Assembly (NCBI GenBank): GCA_032622095.1
Contig: CP136068.1
Coordinates: 49,470,443-49,534,442, forward strand
DNA length: 64,000 bases
Reading direction: 5' to 3'
DNA from: Siphonodentalium dalli
Lineage: Eukaryota > Mollusca > Scaphopoda > Gadilida > Siphonodentaliidae
The position numbers and the translations under genes are program-made. Shown piece by piece: positions 1 to 12,800 of this stretch. A model generated the notes under the pieces. The model was given only the letters and a program-made list of their open reading frames with translations. It searched no databases and had not been told where the DNA came from. Every line of letters starts with the position of its first letter. Position 1 is the stretch's first letter.

Positions 1-299
1 GAGCTATCGACTTGAAATTTGCTATGTGAATGTATCTTGCCCCGGATACGAATTTTATCGCGTCGACGAGCACGTGCGACGCCAGCGCTTCGCAGACCAG
101 ATCTCGGAAACGGGTGGAGCTATCGACTTGAAATTTGCTGTGTGAATGTATCATGCCCCGGATACGAATTTTATCGGGTCGCCGAGCCCGTGCGACGCCA
201 GCTTCGCGCATGCGCAGACCAGATCTCGGAAACGGGTAGAGCTATCGACTTGAAATTTGGTTTTTGAATAGCCCGGACAACGTCGGGCTCATCGGCTAG
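1..299 (+). mobile_element. Helitron-like element end with 126-bp tandem repeat
   Basis: About 2.4 copies of a repeat containing CTATCGACTTGAAATTTG and CCCCGGATACGAATTTTATC run up to a short hairpin (CCCGGACAACGTCGGG) and end CTAG followed by T. Hairpin plus CTAG|T is the Helitron 3' end signature. The same repeat lies inverted at 9170-10310. The element continues left of the window. Confidence 0.55.
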
Positions 300-300
300 T

Positions 301-322
301 ATATATATATATATATATATAT
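301..322. repeat. (AT)n microsatellite
   Basis: Eleven AT units directly follow the Helitron-like terminus. Confidence 0.9.
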
Positions 323-391
323 GCGAAAAACATCCCTGAACAAACGAAACAATATCCCATTCCGGATATTCTTCCTCTATATTCAAACACG

Positions 392-856
392 TCATTGAAG
401 TGGCAGCGAAAACTTAGAAAGTGCAACGGTTATTTCATTGTCGGCTCCAGTTTCTTTTGTTACATAAATAAGCTTCCCCGAATTATCAATAATTAAGGTG
501 TCCTTTATTTGCAATTCTCCCTCTGGTAGATGTTGGTGAAGGATAAACATTCGCTCCAGAAGAATTTCTGGATCAGACTTAGTATCCTTGTCGTCCACGT
601 GTTCATAAAGAACGGTGTGTACTGTTTCCTGGTTGTCTACAGTTGTATGACCAAACAGGGATTTATCGAATGGAATCTTCGTATTTCTTTTCGCTATCGG
701 AAACCACGGTGACGGCCCCATGTTGACAGAGATATCATGGTGTAGGACATCTTGTAGCAGTTGTTTTCTCGTCTTAACCGGGGCGATGTTGCGTTTTGCA
801 ATTCGAGCGGCGCCCTTACTCACCAAGTATCGGTCAGCTTTAAAATAAACATCTCC
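392..856 (-). CDS. Exon 7: linker and beta substrate-binding domain, stop codon
   Basis: This exon encodes residues 482-635 and the TGA at 392-394. The acceptor TATTTCTAG|GGAG has a good pyrimidine tract and is phase 0, matching exon 6. SKGAARIA (494-501) corresponds to the AYGAAVQAA end of the ATPase domain, and QLLQDVLHHDISVN to the interdomain linker. RNTKIPFDKS, VDNQETV and IIDNSGKLIYVTKETG follow the beta-sandwich in order. The frame stops at SKFSLPLQ, with no lid and no EEVD tail. I see no AATAAA between the stop and the window edge. Confidence 0.92.
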   Translation of the reverse strand, partial: GDVYFKADRYLVSKGAARIAKRNIAPVKTRKQLLQDVLHHDISVNMGPSPWFPIAKRNTKIPFDKSLFGHTTVDNQETVHTVLYEHVDDKDTKSDPEILLERMFILHQHLPEGELQIKDTLIIDNSGKLIYVTKETGADNEITVALSKFSLPLQ

Positions 857-3800
857 CTAGAAATAAAGACCAAAAAGGTCACAATGGGAAAGAAGCTCCA
901 ACGTTCCGAATAACTAGATGCCTTTCGTGGAAGTATCAATATTAGGAAAGCTGGTCAATATTATTAGTCTCCTTCGGCAACATGGAGATTAAATACCTGA
1001 ATGTCGATTTTGAACCCCTTGGCGGAGCCGATGGTTCATTCAAAAAGAGACATACAGGTATTAAATCTCCATGTCCCCATGATAACGACTGGAGGTGAAA
1101 ATTTGTACACAGGGGTAAGTTGACCGGGAATATTATTAGCTAGGTCCCGTTTACCTCGGAATTCTTAAAAGGCCACTACTAATTAATTTATATATATGCC
1201 GGCTATAGGCGACCAAACGACTAGACCCTCGGAGCTGAACATTTGTACACAGAGGTCAATTAACCCGATGAGTGTCATGGTATAGGTGCCATTGGTATCA
1301 GGTGTCTTAAAAGGGCACTAATAACTAAGTTAACTAAATAATTAATTATATACACAACATGGTTGGAAAATAGATTTATATGGGTAAATCGACCCGATGA
1401 GTGTCGTGGGATAGGTGCCGTTGACCTCAGAAAACTTAATTGGACACTAATAAACAGTTTTAATTAAATAATGAAGCATATACCCAAAATGGTTGGACGC
1501 TGGTCGATGGAAATTGGTATACAGAGGTAATTTTAGCACTCTTAATAAATGTAACTAAATAATTAATAATATACCCAAAAATAGTTGGAATATGGTCATT
1601 GAGAATTGATTCATAGGGTATATTGACCCGAGTAGTGTCCTGTGATAAGAGCCGTTGACCTCAGACGACTTAAAGATCCACTAATAAACAATTTTAATTA
1701 AATAATTAATCATATACCCAAAATTGTTGGACACTGTCTTGTCGCCAGAAATTGGTAAGCAGTGGTAAATTGGGACTGTGAGTACCATTGTATAGGTGTC
1801 GTTGACCCTAAATGGGAACCTAGAAATTATATTATCATATATGAGCAATAAAGATGGCATTTCTTATCAGTTTAAAACCCTATGTATGAAAATTGACATG
1901 CATGGGTCACCTGGACAGGGGGATATCATGGGAAAGGCGCCTTTATTATCTACTCAAAGGATATGTAGGCTAATTGGCAGATTGAGGTATTTGACACGGG
2001 TAGTGTCATGTGATAGGTGCCGTTTACCTTAGATGACTTGAAGAAGTACCAACAATTAGCAATACAGAGGGTTTGTTATCAATTTAAAATATAGAGGTAA
2101 CTTTATCCGGTGAGTGTCACACAATAGGTGATGTTTACCTCAGGTGACTAATACTTAATTTAAATGACTTGAAGGGGCATTCATAATTTACTCATTCTTT
2201 ACTCTAGCAACGCCGGGTGCCCCAGCTGGTATTAGATATTTACCACCTCTACCATTTGAATTGTGATGCACATTTACTTGCGCATTAGCCATGGTGAAAT
2301 AAAGATGATTTAAAATGAGAGAGAGACACCACCTGTTATATCATACTGGTTACTGGTTACTAGCCACAATTCATACTAGTGATAAAGACTGCTAGCAGGG
2401 TTACCGGCGTTTCCCATGTTAAAATGATCTTTAAAAACCTCTGCTGTTGACATTCCGTGGGAATAGACTCTTGTTCAATGCGTTACACGTATTCTCAAAA
2501 TTGTATATCCAAATGTCATCACAAAACGTTATTCTTATACATGGATTATAAGTAGTGGCTCACCTTGTCGGAATGATTGCCATTTTGTTTATCGCGACTA
2601 ATTCGTCCCACCAATAAAGAAGAATTTATTTATCGTACAGTCGACGTGGGTTGGAATTGATATTTGTTTTGTTTTTGTGTTTGGTTTTTGTGTTTGGTTT
2701 TAAATATTTTTATTGGGATCAAAATATGAATATTAATTCAAAATACGACAATTATGTTTTATATAGAGATATGTATAAATCAATCTAGTGGGTCAGACTA
2801 ATATTTTGAGGACACCTGGTTATCATATCTCCATGAAGATACAGATGTTTTAAAGAAATGTCCAGGTACGCCTCTGTTCATGGTGCTGTACTGGCTTTTT
2901 ATTCTCAGCTTGAAATAAATGTTTCTATATGTCAGCTACATGTGCCCGATATAGAGCGATATTTTAAGTTGTTCTAAAAATGAAAGAAATCCTCATTTTC
3001 AACAGGCCCATATATTTCCATCTCTCTTGACAAATGGTATCTTCTTTTTTTTTTTTGGAAAATATTTTTGAACAGGAAAGACTTTTGTTATAACACATGA
3101 GCCATTCTAACATACCATCCTCTGACGGTTCATTGTCCCTGTCTGTCTGTCTGTCTGTCTCTCTATATGTCTGTCTGTTTGTCTGTCTGTCTGTGTTCTA
3201 TAGAAATTCACAGGGGACCATCTAGATGATACCAAAGGGGTCTACTAGGGGTAACTTTTTACGAGAAAGATAATGGTGCGGATTAGAATTTTCTAAAGTG
3301 ACGCCGTTGTTGTCAGGGGCAAAAAGGGGGAGGGGCAGAATTTGTTTTGTCGCCGATTGCCACGAAAATTACATACAATCATCCCCATGATATAAAGAAT
3401 CTAATGGTGTGATTTAAATATGTCAAAAGTAGCAACGTTCGAGCCAGTGATGCACGGAAGGGGAGTGGGGCACCAAAATGGATTAAACTAATTTTAGCGC
3501 CGATTTCCACCACCAAATTGATATGTATTCTTCTTCATGATACAAGGAATCTAACTGTGCGATTTAAAGACGCCAAATTGATGTCGTTTGGATGAGAGAT
3601 GGGGGTGGGCAATAAACTTGATAAGGATTAAAACTAATTGCCACCACTCTTATAAGAAATCATCCCCATGGTATGAGGAGTCTAATGGTGTGGCTTAAAT
3701 CTGTCAAAATGGCCTCATTCGAGTCAGGTGTGCTCTGAAAGGGAGAGGGGCACCAAAATTTATACAAAATATTTTTAGCGCCAATTTCCACCAAATTGAT

Positions 3801-6800
3801 ACACGTTATTATTCATGGTACGATGCATCTAATCGTGTGATTTAACGACGCCATATTGGTGCTGTTTGGGTGAGAGATGGGGAGGGGTTTTTCACCAAAT
3901 TTGATAAAAATTTGTTTAGTCGCCGATTAGCACCAAACTTATAAATAATCATCTCCATGATAACAGGAGTGTAATTGTGTGGTCTGAGGATGTCATAAGT
4001 GTCAGTGGTGCATATATGTGAGAAGCCGATTTCCACCAAATTGATACATATTCTTCTCCGTGATACGAGGAATCTAATCGTGAGATTTAGAAACACCAAA
4101 TTTTTGCCGTTTGGGTGAGATATATGGAGACCTTAAATTTGATTCGAATTTGTATACTCGCCAATTTTCACCAATTGTATATATATGCATCTCCATAATG
4201 AGTCTAAGTGTGTGGTTTAATGGTGACAAAAGTGCCGACGGGAGGGTCACCAAAACTGATAAAAAATATTTTAGTACCAATTACCATCAAATTTCCTACA
4301 CGTTCTTCTCAAATGATACGAGGAATCAAATCGTGCTGCCTGTCTTTCTGTCTGTCTGTATATGTTCTATATATAACTTCACGGGGTACAGTCGAGATGG
4401 CACCAAGGCGGTCTAAGAGGGGTAACTTTTTACGAGAAAGATAATGGTGCGGGTTAAAATTTTCTAAAGTGACGCTGTTTGTGTCGGGAAAAAAAGGGGG
4501 AAGGGCGGCAAAATTAAAAAAATATGGTGAAATAGTTTTGTCGCCGATTTCCACCAAACGCATACATAATCACCTCCGCGATGTGACGCTGTTCGAGTCA
4601 GCGTTGCAGGGGTATCAGCAATTGATCTAATAAACTATTTTTAGCGCAGATATCCACCAAATTGATATATTATTCTTCTCCATGATACGCAGTCAATGTT
4701 ATGCGATGCCAGAACAGATGAAAACATTTCCCCCTGGCTGAGTTGTATCCACGAGTTACTAGACAAATGTAATCTGCCGCATATATGGTGTGCAGGTCAT
4801 GCCACCAACGTAGATCAGCTAGTATCATATCTAAAATGTTGCCTTATTTCCGAACAAAGAGATTCTTGGGAACGTGACATGAACAACACAAGTCGTGGTC
4901 AAATATACCGAATTTTCAAACACGACTTTGATTTTGAACCCTATCTTGATACACTTAGCGACCATAACCGAACACTGAACTGGAACATTATGCAAATTCC
5001 GAACTAGTAACCATAAGTTACCAATAGAAACGGGACGGTGGAACAATACTTGCGTGTTATGTGATACAAGGGTAATTGGTGACGAATTTCACTACCTTCT
5101 CGTATGTAAAAATATGAACAACGCCCGGCGCAGATTGTTACCAATGTTAACTGGCCGACGTCCTAATACAATATTGATGAGTGATTTACTCAATGACGAC
5201 AATGTAACACACCTCCGCAAGTTGTGCGAATTTATTAAGCTTGTAAATCGAGAAATGACCGAATAACTCAGCTAGAAAATAGCTCGAACAAGCATTATCA
5301 TAATTTGTGTAAGAACAGTACCGATATACGCATACACACAGTTATTAATATATATTTATAAATATGTATATGTAAGCATATACAATAAATCTATTTAGTT
5401 GTATATGCTTATATATTAGTAATATCCATATACATGTTACAGTGTTATACATATAAGATAGATAGTTTATTACAATACACCAGTGCAGGCAGTTGCAAAT
5501 AACATAAAGTACAAGTAAATTAAACATAATACATAATATATGTGCATATAACAGTAAACAAACCTATAACTACATCATACATACGATTCATAATGAAATA
5601 TAAATTTCCCATAATTTTCATTTCCCCATATTTATATTTGTTCTCCTTTGGAAGAATAACCGGATAATGTTGCACACGGAATTCATAATTACTTCGTCTT
5701 CATTTTTCATTATAAAAATGAATTTATCATCATCGTTCATGTTTGTAAAGTGTATGTTATTAGTGTTAGCAACATCAAATAATTCTTTCCTGAGGTCAGT
5801 GTACGCACTGCATTCCATTATGAAATGTTTTTCAGTTTCAACCTTTTTCCCATCACACATGAGACAAATTCTGTCTTTTAATAACGTCTTTGGTTGTGTG
5901 TGTCGGCCTTTTTCTATAGCTAATATATGATTGCTAACACGCAGTCGGGTGAACATTTCTCTTGCCGTTGGTGATCGGACGTGTTTGAGGTATGGTTCTA
6001 TTTCATATTTGTCTTTGAACGTTCTATATGTTCGTAGTTTATTAGCACCATTCTTTTTGTCGTCATCGAATATATCTTTTTTGAAATTATTTACATGTTC
6101 TGATTTTAGTCTCTCAATTATAAGTTTGTCGGTGAATCCTATCGTTTATGTAGCGATGAAGGTTATGTAATGTAATCCATGTATACAACATTTGTCACCC
6201 GGAAGCTCACATGCCTATGTACATATTGTATATATGTAACTGTTATTATCTCCATACCTATGTATGTATAGGTTTATGAGAAATAAACTGATTGATTGAG
6301 GAATATAATCGTGTGATTTAAAGACGCCAAATTGCTGCCGTTTGGGTGACAGATGGTGTGGGGGGGGGGGGGGGGGTCATAACTATGATCAGAATTTGTT
6401 TAGATCATGATTACCACCAAACCTATATATAATCATCTCCAGTATATCATGGATATATAATGGACGTGGTTTAAATATGTCAAAAGTGGCGCCGTTAAAG
6501 TCATGCACGAGGATGGCAGTTGCACCAAAGCTGATACAAATATACCAAATTTATACACGTTCTTCTCTAATGATACGATGAATTTAATCACATTTGGCGT
6601 CGTTTGGGTCACGGATGGCGAGAGGATATGCACTATCATTTCTATGATTGCTATTCGCCGATATCCACCTATAAGTTATATATAGTCACCAAGCCATCTT
6701 CATATCGTTTTAAGGAGTGATTTTGGCGTTCAAATTTCACAATCTCGACAAAATAATTTATGGTAACCCAATTAAGTCACTTGAACAGTTATATCTTCTC

Positions 6801-9800
6801 AACTGTCATATTGATATGGGGTGGGAATCAGGAAATTCACACAATGAGCTAGCATACATAGAAGAAGCAATAAATGTATATTTATCATTCTATTTAAGAT
6901 ATACAAATATTCTTGCAAACTGAGAGACCTCGAACCGTCAGAGGATTGCATATTAGAATGGCTCATGTATATATTACTAGCAGGTTAGCCCGCCACCGGC
7001 GGCGTTTGTCCGAAATATGACATTTTATGACATGTTTATTTTTTAATATTAATTTAATGTTTTTTAAATGTAATATATTTTTTTTCTGAATTTTTTTCCG
7101 AAACATGACATTTTATGACATGTTTATTTTTTAATATTAATTTAAAGGTACTCAATCCGTAAAGAGGGTCCCCATCTCAACAGATTCCAACAACAACAAT
7201 CCGATCAGAGGGTCCTATATTACTATTTCTTTGGCTTTGGGGGTAAACAATATTTGATTCGAGTCGAGGAACCCATCAAACAAATCTCAGAGTTATTAGA
7301 TATTGATTTTTGAAATTTGTTATGTTCTCGAGATGAGTACTAATAACTGCCGTAATCTGCTCTGGATGTGTACTCCAAATCTATTCAAACAGACAAGGAT
7401 GGATAACTCTAAAATCAAGTGGTAATTTTAACGCAATTTTGACTGAGTTCTGGGCCAGATAGTATTCCCGATAATGAAAAATAATAGAATTCTAAAATCG
7501 ATATCTAACAAATCTGAGCTTTGACCGGTGACTTCCTCGACTCGAATCAAATATTTTTGACCCCCGAACCCATTGAAATAGTAATTGAGAGGAGTTTTAT
7601 CGGATTGAGTACCTTTAATGTTTTTTAAATGTAATATATTTTTTTTCTGAATTTTTTTATTTTTTGTTTCTGGCGGAAAAATTTACCCGATGAAATCTCC
7701 CTTCCTAGGAACGATATTGGGTTTTTCAATATTTTACCCGATTTGACCTTGAATTGATCATTTTCAAGGTCAAGGTCATGTCGGGGTCACAATATATAAT
7801 TTGTGGGTACCCGTTTGAAGGTTAAGACTGACCCGATGAAAAATTCCCCCGTTCCTAGGAACGACAGACATAAGAATGTTTCACACAATGCGACGTCGAC
7901 GATCCCCGTGTGTTTTTACACTTATATACGAAGTTTGAGCTCACCTAGGGCGGAAAAACTTACCCGATCCGCGTTCTTAGGAACACAACAAGCTCATGTC
8001 TATACACGCCCAGACCCAGAAGAGGTATGATTTTATTTAACCTGCACGTGGCCATTGAGCAGCCCCTGACATAGGTTGTCCACCCTTACGAGATGGTCAA
8101 TAGTCCCCGCAAAGTTAATCCCGTCGCGAACCCCATCCTCACAAAGAGCGGACAGTCAATTAATCCCGTCGTGAACGCCATCACCAACGCGACGTAATTT
8201 TGTTTGGTATCATGTGTTGCGTTCTAAAAATAGGAAGGCACTTGTTCCCGTATACGTTTGCGTAAATACGAAATTGTGAGTGTTGGTTTGTAACCGGGAT
8301 TTCTGAGAAGCATTATGCCTATAACTAACCCCCCCCCCCATAAGCCATGACCTAAGTGTCATACATACTATAACAATGATGTTGTAAGAGTACTATGGCA
8401 TCCAATAAATCTCCCCGCATAGGAAACCACTCAATGTTCCCGTATATCTCTCTGCAGATGCTAATACCGTTGAATGGTAAACAGACGCTCTTTATAGCGA
8501 TGTGTCAAAAACAAACGCTCATTAAATAATCACTTGATTAACCCACGCCGTGCCTTGACGGTGATTTGGGAGTGGATAAAGGGTGCTCAGAGCTTCTCCA
8601 AAAACGCGACAACTACGGTGTTCGTGGGTTTTTACCCTTAGATGGGAAGTTTGAACTCAATCGAGCCAGCCGATTTCGATTCTATAAAGTACATATATAC
8701 AGAAGTCTCAAAATATATAGTACTAGAAGGTGACCCGACTTCGTCCGGGCTTGGACCTTGAATTGACCATTTTGAAGGTCACGGTCAGGTGGGGTAACGA
8801 TTTGACCCGCCCAAAACACTGCCCGGACAAAAGTACCCGACAAAAGTACCCGTCGAAATCCATCCGGTTTTACCCGATTTGACCTCGAATTGATAATTTT
8901 GAAGGTCAGGTCGGGGTCACGACTCGACCCGCCCAAAACACTCAGTGGACAAAAGTAACCCCACGTATCAAATTTCGTCGAAATCCCATCAAAATTCGCG
9001 ATTTGACCTTGAATTGACCCGATTTCAAGGTCAAGGTCACGTCGCACGGGCAAATTAATAGGCCTATGCCCGTTCCCGGTCGAAAATACCCCCACATACC
9101 AAGTTTCATCGAAATCGGCTCGGCCGTTTTCGAGTTCATCGCGAACAAAACACTCCCCGGACAAATCTGGCGTCGTACGGGCTCGGCGACCCGATAAAAT
9201 TCGTATCCGGGGCAAGATACATTCACATACCAAATTTCAAGTCGATAGCTCCACCCGTTTCCGAGATCTCGTCTGCGCAAGCGCGAAGCTGGTTTCAAGT
9301 CGATAGCTCTACCCGTTTCCGAGATATGGTCTGCGCATGCGCGAAGCTGGCGTCGCACGGGCTCGGCGACTCGATAAAATTCGTATCCGGGGCAAGATAC
9401 ATTCACATAGCAAATTTCAAGTCGATAGCTCCACCCGTTTCCGAGATCTGGTCTGCGAATGCGCGAAGCTGGTTTCAAGTCGATAGCTCTACCCGTTTCC
9501 GAGATCTGGTCTGCGCATGCGCGAAGCGCTGGCGTCGCACGGGCTCGGCGACCCGTTAAAATTCGTATCCGGGGCAAGATACATTCACATACCAAATTTC
9601 AAGTCGATAGCTCCACCCGTTTCCGAGATCTCGTCTGCGCATGCGCGAAGCGGGCGCCGCACGGGCTCGCCAATACGACAACGTCTACCGCCTGGTCAAA
9701 CGACACACACGTACCAAGTTTCGTCCCGATCGGTCGAGAATCGTAGATTTGTATAAATGACAGACAAACATACATACAAACAGACAGAGGTCTTCAAAAT

Positions 9801-12800
9801 ATATATGAGACTAGCCGATGAGCCCGACGTTGTCCGGGCTATTCAAAAACCAAATTTCAAGTCGATAGCTCTACCCGTTTCCGAGATCTGGTCTGCGCAT
9901 GCGCGAAGCTGGCATCGCACGGGCTCGGCGACCCGATAAAATTCGTATCCGGGGCAAGATACATTCACATAGCAAATTTCAAGTCGATAGCTCTACCCGT
10001 TTCCGAGATCTGGTCTGCGCATGCGCGAAGCTGGCGTCGCACGGGCTCGGCGACCCGATAAAATTCGTATCCGGGGCAAGATACATTCACATACCAAATT
10101 TCAAGTCGATAGCTCCACCCGTTTCCGAGATCTCGTCTGCGCATGCGCGAAGAGGGCGCCGCACGGGCTCGCCAATACGACAACGTTCACCGCCCGGTCA
10201 AACTACACACACGTACCAAGTTTCGTCCCGATCGGTCGAGAATCGTAGATTTGTATAAATGACAGACAGACAGACAAACATACATACAGACAGAGGTCTT
10301 CAAAATATATATGAGATAGATAACACAATTGAGTCTATTCCATTCAATACAATTTCCATACAAAACAGTTACAATTTGTCAAGAGATATGGAAATGTGTC
10401 GAAGGCCTGTTCAAAAATAGTGTGCACAGTGTGCAGTAAAATATATTTTCTTCTGATATAAAAGAAAATGCAGTCAGTAGCACATGACTTTTCAAGATCC
10501 TCCAATACTGACATATGACAAGGATATATCTGCCAAGCGGATTTTTTAGAACAGACTCATCGACTAACATAAACAACTCAAAATCTCGCTCTGTGTCGGA
10601 CACATGTAGCTGATAAACGTGCGCAGCAACATTTCTTTTAAACTGAGAATATTTAGCCAATATATAGCACCATGAACATAGGAGCATCTGGACATTTCTT
10701 TAAAACATCTGTATCTTTATGGATATATGATAGCCAGGACCGGTGTCCTCAAGATCTTAGTCCAACCCATTAGATTTTATTTTTGCGAACTAATGTGTTT
10801 ATGGTGTTCGTGTATCATGTTATAACGTCTCAAGTATACTTAGTTTTAAATAAATAAATACTTCTTTATTGGTGGAACGGATTAATCGCGATAAACAAAA
10901 TGACAATCGACAAGGTGAGCCACTACTTATATTCCATGACTGTAAGAATCGTGTTTTGTGATACTATTTGAATATACAATTTATGAGAATACGTGTGGCA
11001 CTTTGGGCAAGAGTATTCTCTATTCCCAACAAATATCCACAGCATGCAGAGGGTTTCACATAACTTTAACCTGGGCAACGCCGGGTAACCCTGCTAGTCA
11101 GCGATAAATATATTTCATAATTTGTTCATCTGCCCCTGACAACAACAGCGTCACTTTAGAATATTTTAACCCACACCATTACCTTCCTCGTAAAAAGTTA
11201 CCCCTGGCCGACGCATTTGGTGCCATCTAAATGGTCCCCCGTGAAGTTCTATAGAACAGACAGACATTCGTAAATGTAGACACCAAATGTGGCGTCATTA
11301 ACCAACACGATTTGATTCCTCGTATCATTGGAGAAAAACGTTTATAGATTTGGTGGAAATTGGCGATACACATATTCTTTTATCAGTTTTTGACTCATTA
11401 TGAAGATGACTATGTACATCAATTTGATGGAAATCGCAATTAACTAAATTCGTATCAAATTTAGTGCCCCATCTCTCACCAAACGGTACCAATTTGGCGT
11501 ATTTAAATCACACGATCGATTAGAATCCTTGTATCGTGAGGAAGAATGTGTATCAATTTGGCGGAAATCGGTGCTAAAAATATTTCATCAGTTTTGGTGC
11601 CCCCTCCGTGCACCTCTGCCTCAAACGGCGCCAATTTTGACAGCTTTAAGCCACACCATTCGACTCCAGATATAATGGAGACAGGACGTGGCTAGAGGGT
11701 CTCCGTTGGGGGTGTCCACCTTGGGAAATTCCAACTGCTGCAACCCCCCCCCCCTTCAATCAGAATCAAACCAAACACAAGTTTTGCATAATTCCATTTG
11801 CACTCCCTTGCACCTCACTGATCAGGCCTAATATCCTATATATTTATAAACCATGGTTCTATATTCCCGGTAAGACAACATTCATATAGTTTAACCTGAA
11901 AATTGCATAAATCCTAACATCAAGTGGTCTATCTCCAGACAAACGCACACGGCTACGGACAAGAGACCAGGACACACCGGGCGGACCATGGTTGTTCGGC
12001 CCGGTGTGAGAAAATTTTGAAAACTATACAAGAAAATCGCAAATCCTAGCATAGACTGGCCACAACTGAAGCCCGACTGGTTCGGCCCTGTGTGCGAAAA
12101 TTTGAAATCTGAACACGAAAATCGCAAAATCATAGCATCTAAGACTAGCCTCATACCAAGCCTTCCTAGAGTTGGAAATTTCAAACCTAACACCCCCACT
12201 TAAGTTGGAAAATTGCCAACTGATGACAATTCTAATGACAATGTTGACCAAATGTATGACAATATTGTTTTCTTAAATTAACTAGCAGTTTTTGACTGGC
12301 CATGCACGGGGAGGGACCAAGACACAAGCTTTCCAAGTGTTGGAAATTTCCAACCTGTCACCCCCACCCCCAAGGTTGGAAAATTTCCAACTGATGATCA
12401 TTTCAGTCCAAAATTTTGACCAAAAAATAGGAAAATATGCAAATATTGGTCCAAAAACAATTAATCCCCCCAATAAATTGTCTGAAAATCAAACTACAAG
12501 AACATTTTCAACCTATTGTTGGTGTGAAATTTCCAACTAATGTTTTGTCGCCACGTCTCTGAATGGAGATGATTCTGTATAAGTTAGGTGGTAATCGGCG
12601 ACTAAACATATTCTTTTCCAATTTAGGCCCCCCCCCTTCACACCCATCTCTTAGCCAAACGGCACCAATTTGGCGTCTTTAAATCACACGATTAGATTCC
12701 TTGTATCGTTGGGAAGAATGTGTATCAATTTGGTGGAAATCGGTGCTCAAAATATGTTATCAGTTTTGGTGCCCGTCTCCCCTTCCGTGCACCCCTGACT

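Larger units (their letters stand above)
3091..6968. mobile_element. TIR-bounded element made of about 240-bp satellite units, interrupted by a LINE
   Basis: Terminal inverted repeats: ATGAGCCATTCTAACATACC near 3093 and its complement near 6940-6965, each followed inward by the CCTCTGACGGTTC motif. Inside (3200-4690 and 6298-6690) are degenerate tandem units containing CACCAAATTGATACA, GATACGAGGAATCTAATCGTG, GCCGTTTGGGTGAGAGATGG and ATGTCAAAAGTGGCGCCGTT. A LINE insertion (4690-6297) splits one unit. Confidence 0.55.

Noticed and set aside
171-395. Minus-strand frame CLNIEEEYPEWDIVSFVQG just after the exon 7 stop
   Set aside because: It looks briefly coding but overlaps the stop in another frame, runs into (AT)n and a Helitron-like repeat, and does not resemble an Hsp70 lid.
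9326-10258. Overlapping open frames on both strands in the 126-bp array
   Set aside because: A 126-bp period is divisible by three, so frames stay open by repetition. The translations are repeat-derived.
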